Below are positions 31,677-38,480 of a DNA stretch of 44,113 bases, one piece after another (the stretch's first letter is position 1; every line of letters begins with the position of its first letter). This stretch comes from Candidatus Omnitrophota bacterium. Lineage in GTDB: Bacteria > Omnitrophota > Gorgyraeia > Aquiviventales > Aquiviventaceae. Location: NCBI GenBank assembly GCA_023247255.1, contig JAHFGV010000021.1, forward strand, positions 1-44,113, written 5' to 3'. Both the position numbers and the translations under genes were made by a program. The notes under the pieces are model-generated. The model was not told the origin of the DNA. It did no database searches and worked only from the letters and a program-made list of their open reading frames with translations.

Positions 31677-33047
31677 TTCCGCACATTCCTTGAACGTCTC
31701 TGACAACGTCGGATGAGGAAGAACGCTATCGGCTAAATCCCTGGCTGTGGCACCCAGCCGAACAGCCAGCACCCCTTGACCGATAAGCTCACCGGCCCCC
31801 ACACCCACGCAGCCAACCCCCAAGACGCGTTGGCTCACCGGATCGATAATCAGTTTAGTGAGCCCGTCCGGTCGATCCAGTGTCAGTGCCCGTCCGGAAG
31901 CAGACCATGGAAATCGAACCCCCTGCACCGCAACGCCCTTTGCCTTCGCCTGGATCTCGGTCAGACCGCACCAGGCCACTTCAGGGTCGGTGTAAACGAC
32001 TGAAGGAATCACGGCCTCTTTAGAATGATCGTCGTCTCCCATAACAGATGCCACGGTCACATGCGCTTCGTGCGAAGCCTTATGCGCCAGAAGGCTGCCC
32101 CCGGCCACATCCCCGATGGCATAAATGGCAGGGTCGGTGGTCTGTTGCTGGGCGTTGACCTTGATGAATCCCTGCGCGGTCTTCTCTACTTGGGTATGTT
32201 CCAATCCTAAATCCTCGCAACTGGCCACACGCCCTACCGAAATCAAGATGCGATCGTAAGATTCTTCTAGGTTCTTTCCACGCGCATCGAAGGTCGCGTA
32301 GATTTGACCGGCGCGGTCCGATAGCCCGATCAATCGCGTTCCTAGACGGATTTCTTTGAAAATCCTCTCAGCCGAACGCATCACAGGCCCTGCCAGATCA
32401 GCGTCCAGACCGTTGAGAATGGTATCCAAGGCTTCCACCAACACCACCTGACTGCCGAGCCTGGCATAGACGCTTCCCAGTTCCAATCCGATATAGCCCC
32501 CTCCCACCACCAAAAGATTCTCGGGGACTTCTTCAAGTTCCAAGGCTTCCGATGAACTCATCACGCGCGGGGTCTTGCAATCCAGAGCGCGAGGCAAAAG
32601 AGGTTTTGAACCGACGGCGATGATCGCTGAGTCGAACGTCACGGATACTGGCTGCGAGGGATTGTCCACCCGAAGGGTGTGGGAATCTACAAAGGAAGCC
32701 CGACCGTTGACGACGGTGATTCCACGTGCCTGGCTGAGACTGCCGAGTCCCTGGGCGAGTCTATCCACGATGGAATTTTTCCAAGAACGCAGCTTCTCTA
32801 AATGGACGGTCGGTTCACCAAAGACGATGCCTCGTGCAGGACTTAAATTTTTTACCTCATGCATCAAGGCCGTGGCATGAAGCAACGCCTTGGAGGGAAT
32901 ACAGCCTTCTCTCAGACACACCCCGCCCAAGCAAAGATCCTTATCGATCAAAACCACTCGCTTGCCTCTGTCAGCAGCATAAAAAGCAGCGGTGTAACCT
33001 CCCGGTCCTGCGCCAATGATCGCAATGTCAGCTTTGAGGGATTCCAT
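31623..33047 (-). CDS. lpdA: Dihydrolipoyl dehydrogenase (E3)
   Basis: The 474-residue flavoprotein has FAD-binding IIGAGPGGYTAAFYAADRG (residues 10-28), redox-active disulphide GGVCLREGCIPSK, NAD-binding VVGGGYIGLELGSVYARLG, FAD-binding AIGDVAGG and the C-terminal HPTLSETF with the catalytic His-Glu pair. It re-oxidises lipoyl groups of 2-oxoacid dehydrogenase or glycine cleavage complexes; no partner E1/E2 genes are in the window. The start overlaps the end of the SDR gene by 20 bases, and the 3' end overlaps the permease. Confidence 0.95.
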   Translation of the reverse strand: MESLKADIAIIGAGPGGYTAAFYAADRGKRVVLIDKDLCLGGVCLREGCIPSKALLHATALMHEVKNLSPARGIVFGEPTVHLEKLRSWKNSIVDRLAQGLGSLSQARGITVVNGRASFVDSHTLRVDNPSQPVSVTFDSAIIAVGSKPLLPRALDCKTPRVMSSSEALELEEVPENLLVVGGGYIGLELGSVYARLGSQVVLVEALDTILNGLDADLAGPVMRSAERIFKEIRLGTRLIGLSDRAGQIYATFDARGKNLEESYDRILISVGRVASCEDLGLEHTQVEKTAQGFIKVNAQQQTTDPAIYAIGDVAGGSLLAHKASHEAHVTVASVMGDDDHSKEAVIPSVVYTDPEVAWCGLTEIQAKAKGVAVQGVRFPWSASGRALTLDRPDGLTKLIIDPVSQRVLGVGCVGVGAGELIGQGVLAVRLGATARDLADSVLPHPTLSETFKECAELYYGFAAHFMSRRRLQR

Positions 33048-33831
33048 GTCGACGCTTTTCTTGAAACCACCGCACAGACGAAATCACCCAGGCTCGCGGA
33101 AGCCATCGCACCGCAAGAAATAACAGGCGATTGGCCAGACCCGGGATAACGATCCGATGACCGCGCATCAGACCTTGGTAGCCAGCCAAGGCCACCGTTT
33201 TCGTATCCATCATACCCAGTCCGAGCAGACGAGTGTTTGTCATCCCCGAACGGCGTTGAAAATGCGTCGCTGTGGGACCGGGACATAGGGCGGTCACGGT
33301 CACACCGGATCCGCGAAGTTCGTTCGCCAGTGCCTCGGAGAAAGACAACACGTAGGCCTTACTCGCATAATAGACGGCCATCAACGGACCGGGTTGGAAA
33401 GCGGCGGTCGATGCAACGTTGAGAATTTTTCCCTCATGCCGCTGAAGCATCTGGCTGAGCAACCGGTGCGTCAGTCGGGTAAGCGTCACGATGTTGACGC
33501 CCAGCAGCGCCAGCGTATCCTCAAGGCTTGCCTGCGTAAAGGGACCATGCAAGCCGACTCCAGCGTTGTTGACCAACACATCTACGGCAATGGCATTCGA
33601 TTCAAGGGCTTGCTCAATTTCGTTGGCCGCTGAAACTTCAGACAGGTCTTTGGCGATTGGAGTCACCCGAATCCCATAGCGCTGCCGCAATTCCATTGCT
33701 GATGAATCGAGGGCTTCTGCACGGCGCGCAACGAGCACCAAGTCATAGCCATCCCTGGCGAAAAGTCGAGTGAGCTCGTATCCGATACCGCTGGAAGCCC
33801 CGGTGATCAACGCCGTCTTACGCTCACTCAT
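33028..33831 (-). CDS. Short-chain dehydrogenase/reductase
   Basis: The 267-residue classical SDR has TGASSGIGYEL (cofactor loop, 10-20), DVLVNNAGVGLHGP, the catalytic Ser in NVASTAAFQPG, YYASK with Tyr and Lys, and CPGPTATHF. The Arg pair after the second strand (VARRAEAL) suggests NADPH. A hydrophobic C-terminal region (LANRLLFLAVRWLPRAWVIS) suggests membrane association, as in DltE/YqjQ-like SDRs. The substrate is unknown. It overlaps the lpdA start by 20 bases, so the two are one operon. Confidence 0.9.
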   Translation of the reverse strand: MSERKTALITGASSGIGYELTRLFARDGYDLVLVARRAEALDSSAMELRQRYGIRVTPIAKDLSEVSAANEIEQALESNAIAVDVLVNNAGVGLHGPFTQASLEDTLALLGVNIVTLTRLTHRLLSQMLQRHEGKILNVASTAAFQPGPLMAVYYASKAYVLSFSEALANELRGSGVTVTALCPGPTATHFQRRSGMTNTRLLGLGMMDTKTVALAGYQGLMRGHRIVIPGLANRLLFLAVRWLPRAWVISSVRWFQEKRRHGIPQS

Positions 33832-34065
33832 TCAAGTTACTCCTGGGCTTTTGCAAAAATAGCCAACGCGTTGACCGAGTGTTGTGTCATGTTCCAAGAG
33901 AAGTAATGAGGATTGTGTCATGTGTCATGAAAAAGCAGAAAATAAACAGGTATCTCAAGCATAGCCAAAGGGTTCCTTTTGCTTTCCATGACTCATGACA
34001 GATAAAACATGAAACAGTCTTTCATGACACATAACACATGACTCATGAAACATTCGAAACAATCC
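33832..34065. repeat. Intergenic region with CATGACAC-type repeats
   Basis: Variants of TGACACATAACACATGAC occur in both directions: CATGTGTCATG at 33917-33930, CATGACTCATGACA near 33987, and TGACACATAACACATGACTC at 34025-34044. TTTTGCAAAA, the core of the second repeat motif, occurs at 33849-33858. No gene is seen. The region may hold the promoter for the SDR gene at its left edge. Confidence 0.55.
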
Positions 34066-35502
34066 TCAGGGACTCGATGAAGGACCAACCCCGTCGGAAG
34101 ATGCAGAGGTATCGATGCTGGCGCTGGGAACGGGACTGACGGCTATCCCCTGCTGGGAAGATTCCGAAGACGTTTCAGACAAAGGAATGCCCATCGCTGG
34201 CACCTGTGTCGGTGCAACCGGAACCGTTGGCAACCCTGTAGATGGCTGGTGCGTGGAGGAAGAAACCGGAGGTGGCTGTTGGCTTTCAACGTTCGGTGCA
34301 GCGCTGAGATCTGCCACAGCACCTTCGACGGGCATCGTCAGAATTTCTAATGCCTCCAGCACCTGCTTGCTTGTCGCTTGCACATCCGAGATCATCCCAT
34401 CGGATCCAGCAGCCAGGTGAATGTTCAGGGGATGCCCGAAGAAGGGAAACGTGATTCTGTGAACCCCGTGCTGAACCCAACGATCCATCAGTTGTTGAGC
34501 CAAACTGCTGCCTGGCACAACAGTCATTTGTAACTCGTCAGGATGATCCAGAAGACCAGCCATCGTCAGTTGCCAACTCAATTGCAACGGCAATGGCATC
34601 CGGCTGAGTTTCTTAACATCCAAAATCGTCTTTCCGCGAATGGACAGATCCCCTTCCGTCAGGTTACCCAACACCCATTGAAGTTGGCCTTCCAACGCAT
34701 TGGCTCTGGCCGTCCAGCGCCCTGTTGACTCCACCGTCGTGCCATATACCCTCAACTGAACCGCTCCCGCGTAGTAAGGTTCAAACGCCATCAGAGCAAG
34801 AGGCTCCAACCGACATAACGCTTCGAGATCCCGCCCGGGAACATCCAACCAACCCGAACAGTAGACTGGAGCTCCATAACCTTCATGAGCGACGAGCTTG
34901 GCATGGATGGCGAAGGTCATCCGAGAATCCAAGGATGGAAGCGTAACAGTACCCATTTCAATTGCAAGGTGATCCATGAGTCCATGGAAGGAATTGGCGG
35001 GTCGCTCATCGATGAATTCGATGGCTCCCTCAATCATACTCAGTCTCATAATGCCAATGTGCCAAAGACCCAGACTCCAATGGGGACGGAGAGACACCTG
35101 GCCTGTTTCCACTCTTTCATTATTCGATGAAGCGGGTAGAAACCAGTCAGGCCCCAGCCACATTCCTTCTTTCGTGCGCACCACACGCCATACGGGTTTT
35201 TCGATTTCAACGGTATGAAACCAAAATATCCTCTTGGCCCAGAAGATCGATTGTGGCCTGAGTACGATGCGTTGAATGCTCGCTTCCACCGGTCCTCCTG
35301 GAACACGCAAGAGTACTTTTTTCAGCTCGAGCGTAAAGGGAAACAACAGCTTAGCGGACTCGACGGTCACCACCCTGCCCAAGGCTTTTTGAACGACATA
35401 CAACATCACCTGTGGAATCAACCCTGTCAGGGATAAATAACCAATGACCGATGCTATTAAGAAACTCAAAATCCAGAATGAAAAAGGAGCTGGTCGTTTC
35501 AT
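34066..35502 (-). CDS. AsmA-like membrane-anchored protein with a Pro/Ser-rich tail
   Basis: The 478-residue protein (ATG at 35502) has one N-terminal anchor, FWILSFLIASVIGYLSLTGL, then the AsmA-type repeated beta-groove start: VVTVESAKLLFPFTLELKKV and IEKPVWRVVRTKEGMWLGPD. The last 90 residues are low-complexity (PPPVSSSTHQPSTGLPTVPV and more). The longer frame that starts upstream only translates the neighbouring tRNA-Arg. AsmA-like proteins act in lipid traffic to or organisation of the outer membrane. It lies next to tRNA-Arg, and a much larger AsmA-like protein is encoded at 38.5 kb. Confidence 0.7.
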   Translation of the reverse strand: MKRPAPFSFWILSFLIASVIGYLSLTGLIPQVMLYVVQKALGRVVTVESAKLLFPFTLELKKVLLRVPGGPVEASIQRIVLRPQSIFWAKRIFWFHTVEIEKPVWRVVRTKEGMWLGPDWFLPASSNNERVETGQVSLRPHWSLGLWHIGIMRLSMIEGAIEFIDERPANSFHGLMDHLAIEMGTVTLPSLDSRMTFAIHAKLVAHEGYGAPVYCSGWLDVPGRDLEALCRLEPLALMAFEPYYAGAVQLRVYGTTVESTGRWTARANALEGQLQWVLGNLTEGDLSIRGKTILDVKKLSRMPLPLQLSWQLTMAGLLDHPDELQMTVVPGSSLAQQLMDRWVQHGVHRITFPFFGHPLNIHLAAGSDGMISDVQATSKQVLEALEILTMPVEGAVADLSAAPNVESQQPPPVSSSTHQPSTGLPTVPVAPTQVPAMGIPLSETSSESSQQGIAVSPVPSASIDTSASSDGVGPSSSP

Positions 35503-35526
35503 GGTTATGAAAAAGTTATGAAAAAA

Positions 35527-35599
35527 CGCGCCCGGAGGGAATCGAACCCCCAACCAATGGGTTAGAAACCCACTGCTCTTTCCGTTGAGCTACGGGCGC
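35527..35599 (-). tRNA. tRNA-Arg (anticodon TCT)
   Basis: The minus-strand cloverleaf has acceptor GCGCCCG/CGGGCGC, D-arm GCTCAACGGAAAGAGC, anticodon stem GTGGG with loop TTTCTAA (anticodon TCT) and T-arm GGGGGTTCGATTCCCTC. CCA is not encoded; six T follow directly and may end the transcript. Confidence 0.93.
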
Positions 35600-35671
35600 G
35601 TCGCTCGCTAATGCTCGCTCCCTGAGGGGAACTCAATGTTCCCCTCAGTACTCCCTTCCTATCAAGAACGG

Positions 35672-35893
35672 TCAGGAAGCCAACTGCATCTGACGATAAA
35701 GTGGTTTTGCAATGGGCCGAAAGAACTTCGACGCTCTCAGGATTTCAATCCCGATCACATCCCCTTTAGCGTCCAGCTCAACGTGGACGCCTGGAGCCAC
35801 TTCCACAAACTCCTCTTCCTTGCCACGCCCAGCCACGATGTACACGGTGTCACTCCCTTGGTCGTAGCGAACGAACCGTGATGACGGTTTCAT
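35672..35893 (-). CDS. DUF2283 family protein, probable antitoxin partner
   Basis: Starting at MKPSSRFVRYDQGSDTVYIV (35893), the 73-residue protein has the short DUF2283 layout: DTVYIV, a charged turn, VEVAPGVHVELDAKGDVIGI and EIL. The start overlaps the stop of the DUF4258 gene as ATGA. Pairs of DUF4258 and DUF2283 genes occur widely and behave like toxin-antitoxin pairs, with DUF2283 as the antitoxin side. The function is inferred from this pairing only. Confidence 0.85.
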   Translation of the reverse strand: MKPSSRFVRYDQGSDTVYIVAGRGKEEEFVEVAPGVHVELDAKGDVIGIEILRASKFFRPIAKPLYRQMQLAS

Positions 35894-36135
35894 TTTGCCT
35901 TCCACCTCCCTCGTTGTAAACGCATTCGGTGCTGGCTGGTGCGGATGGGATGCACGCTGACAATTTCGATCTGCTGGGGCGTCTCCTCATAGATTACCGC
36001 CAGTAGTCTATTTGTCTTGCCATAGGGGCCTTTTCCAACTGCCACGGAATAACCAGTCAGCGTATCTGTAGCCCGAACGATCGAATGAGCGAGCACCTGT
36101 TCAATCGTCTCCCTTGGAATCCGACGGAGATGCAT
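35890..36135 (-). CDS. DUF4258 family protein, RelE-like toxin candidate
   Basis: The 81-residue protein has HLRRIPRETIEQVLAHSIVR (helix with conserved His at position 2), then GPYGKTNRLLAVIYEETPQQ and IEIVSVHPIR, the compact beta-sheet pattern of DUF4258, which is distantly related to RelE/BrnT mRNA interferases. It is the first gene of a pair with DUF2283 and overlaps it by 4 bases. The promoter lies in the 75 bases between it and the decayed tRNA-Pro. Confidence 0.8.
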   Translation of the reverse strand: MHLRRIPRETIEQVLAHSIVRATDTLTGYSVAVGKGPYGKTNRLLAVIYEETPQQIEIVSVHPIRTSQHRMRLQRGRWKAK

Positions 36136-36210
36136 GCGGAATCATGCATGCTCCGTCAATACCCAAGGCTTTTCCATGTGCTACAGACTCACCTTACCAA
36201 TGAGAAATGG

Positions 36211-36287
36211 TCGGGGCGGCAGGATTTGAACTTCCCATCTCCTGCTCCCAAAGCAGGCGATTTAAGCCAAGCTGAGCTACGCCCCGG
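36211..36287 (-). pseudogene. Decayed tRNA-Pro (TGG)
   Basis: The acceptor CGGGGCG/CGCCCCG and the anticodon arm CCTGC-TTTGGGA-GCAGG are intact, but the D-arm reads GCTCAGCTTGGCTTAAATCGC, which loses the 3' side of the D-stem, and the T-stem has GGAAG against CCTGC with two mismatches. The intact copy at 38262-38335 differs at these places. It was probably duplicated from a tRNA-Pro and has since decayed. Confidence 0.7.
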
Positions 36288-36322
36288 TGATGTCCCACTA
36301 TTTTGTTGCTCGTTCCGACGAG

Positions 36323-37438
36323 TTACGGAGAAGGCTGGCCAGCCCGTAACTCGAAGTGCAGGACGACGCCACGATCAGTCCCTGCGATGAATGACCGTCC
36401 ATTGGGAGAACACGCGACCGCATAGGCGAAATCCTTGCTCGTCGCCAGATCAATTCGATCAACCGCTTTCCCAGTCACGACATCCCAGAGTCGGATCGTA
36501 TGATCTTCACTGCCTGCCGAAAGCAAAAGTCTGCCAGATGGACAGAACGCCACTGAGGAAACCCGACCCTTATGCCCATGAAAGACGATGCGCTCCTCAC
36601 CCGTTGTAGCATCCCATAACCTCACGTCAGAGTCAGAGTTCCCGGCGACCACCTGCTGACCACCTGGGGAGAAACCGGCTGAACTCCATGCACCCTTGGA
36701 CTTCAGAAGGTATAACCAGAGCCCCTGCTTTATCCTAAACTCTCTCACCATCTTCCCGCTGGCCACTTCCCAGAGCTTTGGCGGCTCGTAGGAGCTCACG
36801 GAAAGTGCAAAGCGTCCATCTGGAGAAAATGCAATAGAGTCCGCTCCAAACTCTACGTTGAACGTTCGGAGTTCCCTCCCACTCGCTATATCCAAGAGCC
36901 TCAGTCCCGGTTCTTCGCTGGTACCGACAAGCACGAGTCTTCCATCTGGGGAAACGGCAACAGCGTCTGCGAAGTTATACTCCATACCGTCGACCTTCTT
37001 CAACGTACGGATTTCCTTGCCGCTGGCAATATCCCATAGCCTCACCGTTCCGTCTCCGCTGGCCGAAACCGCCCATGCCTCATCCGGCGAGAACGCCACA
37101 GACTTCACCCTCCTAGTGTGTCCCCTGAACGTGTGAATCTCTTTGCCGGTCGCTACGTCCCAGAGTTTCACCTCGCCACCTTCCAGATAGTTTTGGCCCG
37201 GTGTCGCGCTTCCCGACAGCGCCATCGCTCCATCCGGCGAGAACGTAACCGATGTAATCCACCGGGGAGGCTCCAGATCATAGCTCCCCCACACACCCAC
37301 TAGCTTCGTGTTGTTAGTCTGCAGAAATCCCTGGCATTGCGTTGGGAAATCGTCTGCGGAAGGGCGTCTCTCTGCCTGGAGCAGCGGTGAGCTCCATAAT
37401 GTCCCAAGTACAAGAACATAAGTCATGGTCCTTTGCAT
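36323..37438 (-). CDS. Exported WD40 beta-propeller protein
   Basis: From MQRTMTYVLVLGTLWSSPLL (signal peptide, cut near LQA) the 371-residue protein has about seven WD40 repeats: VKLWDVATGKEIHTFRGH, VRLWDIASGKEIRTL, LRLLDIASGRELRTF, PKLWEVASGKMVREF, VRLWDATTGEERIVFHGH and IRLWDVVTGKAVDRI, each with SFSPDG-type strands. It should form one periplasmic propeller that binds other proteins. Starts at 37462 or 37543 are open but only lengthen the leader. It has no operon partner. The repeats are close to one another, which suggests recent internal duplication. Confidence 0.85.
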   Translation of the reverse strand: MQRTMTYVLVLGTLWSSPLLQAERRPSADDFPTQCQGFLQTNNTKLVGVWGSYDLEPPRWITSVTFSPDGAMALSGSATPGQNYLEGGEVKLWDVATGKEIHTFRGHTRRVKSVAFSPDEAWAVSASGDGTVRLWDIASGKEIRTLKKVDGMEYNFADAVAVSPDGRLVLVGTSEEPGLRLLDIASGRELRTFNVEFGADSIAFSPDGRFALSVSSYEPPKLWEVASGKMVREFRIKQGLWLYLLKSKGAWSSAGFSPGGQQVVAGNSDSDVRLWDATTGEERIVFHGHKGRVSSVAFCPSGRLLLSAGSEDHTIRLWDVVTGKAVDRIDLATSKDFAYAVACSPNGRSFIAGTDRGVVLHFELRAGQPSP

Positions 37439-37543
37439 TGAACTGTAAGACTGTTGCGCCATTTCCGTTAGACTGGTATTAGACTGAAACCGGGGACATG
37501 TCTGGCAACTCGTTAGAATGCTCTGTCGGGTAATGGTTGCCAC

Positions 37544-38261
37544 AGTCGGATTTGAACCGTAGACTTGTTAATCCCAAAATCGATTTGGAATTTTCACCCC
37601 GTTTTATCTGTCTTTGCATCTGTTGTTCCCAGAATTGGTTAAACCCAAACACCTTCCATGCAGGTTCATGGGTTTCCGTTTAATTTGAGGTGCTTCCATT
37701 AAACTATCATTAGACGCAATGTATGAATCGGGGCGGCAGGATTTGGCGCTCTTCGCTCGCCTTCGGCTCGCTCCGAGTCGGCCACCCGCCATTTTTATTG
37801 TGTTACGTGAAATGTGCTATGTGTCATGGAGAAAGCAAAGAGCCGCTTCCTTCCACTTCATAACTGAGGTTTTGCAAAACCGACGGAGTGACTAGTGATC
37901 CGTTCCTCGTGACCAGTGGCATACAAAGCCTTCAGCGACGTATTTCTGTTTTTCACTGGTCACTGATCACGAGGAACGGGTCACTAACGTAGGACTCTTT
38001 CCTCGGATTTTGCAAAACCTCAGTCATAACACATGACACATGAACCATGACACAATTGAAAGTCGCGGCTCCCTTCAAATCCTGCCGAAGACTATGAGAA
38101 AAAATATCGGGGCGGCAGGATTTGGCGCCTTCCGTTCGCTTCGCTCACTCCAGGTCGGCCACCCGCCGCTCCAAAGGAAGGTTGGCCCTCCTATTCGTCG
38201 GGCCGACGATAGTTAAGTCGCGGCTCCCTTCAAATCCTGCCGAAGACTATGAGAAAAAATA
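37544..38261. repeat. Repeat-rich intergenic region with tRNA-Pro 3' fragments
   Basis: No gene is supported. The tRNA-Pro 3' end sequence CGGGGCGGCAGGATTT occurs at about 37731 and 38109, in addition to the decayed and intact tRNA genes. A 65-bp exact direct repeat (38060-38124 and 38215-38279), containing CTCCCTTCAAATCCTGCCGA, shows a tandem duplication with a unit of 155 bp next to the intact tRNA. The two composite-repeat motifs occur inverted at 37799-37881 and direct at 38008-38055. A long hairpin lies at 37900-37979. Confidence 0.8.
37900..37979. repeat. Long imperfect hairpin
   Basis: CCGTTCCTCGTGACCAGTG (37900-37918) faces CACTGGTCACTGATCACGAGGAACGG in segments at 37954-37979: 13 outer pairs and 6 inner pairs are perfect, with a 7-base bulge on the right arm. 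It lies between two copies of the TTTTGCAAAACC repeat, which are themselves in inverted orientation, so the whole unit 37863-38024 is a nested inverted repeat. Confidence 0.85.
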
Positions 38262-38335
38262 TCGGGGCGGCAGGATTTGAACCTGCGACCTACTGGTCCC
38301 AAACCAGTCGCTCTACCAAGCTGAGCCACGCCCCG
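38262..38335 (-). tRNA. tRNA-Pro (anticodon TGG)
   Basis: The minus-strand cloverleaf is complete: acceptor CGGGGCG/CGCCCCG, D-arm GCTCAGCTTGGTAGAGC, anticodon stem CTGGT with loop TTGGGA-type (TTTGGGA, anticodon TGG) and T-arm GCAGGTTCAAATCCTGC. CCA is not encoded. Its 3' end lies in a 65-bp repeat duplicated 155 bp away. Confidence 0.95.
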
Positions 38336-38480
38336 GAATCAGCAGACGGTAATCAGCAAAATCATCGGTTGCCCAATTGTAGCAGCGCGACAGACTCGAC
38401 GCAATGCGCAGCTCCTGCCACCGCTGGCCGATGGGAAAGAATCTTATCACACATTGCTGCGAGTCGCTTGGGCACCTATA

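Noticed and set aside
35503-35553. 17-residue N-terminal extension of the AsmA-like protein
   Set aside because: It reads GVRFPPGAFF, a translation of the tRNA-Arg 3' part, and precedes the membrane anchor; the ATG at 35502 is better.
37528-37620. A further tRNA-like structure near GGATTTGAACC
   Set aside because: The T-arm-like part has only three to four pairs and no acceptor or D-arm; it is at best a tRNA scrap.
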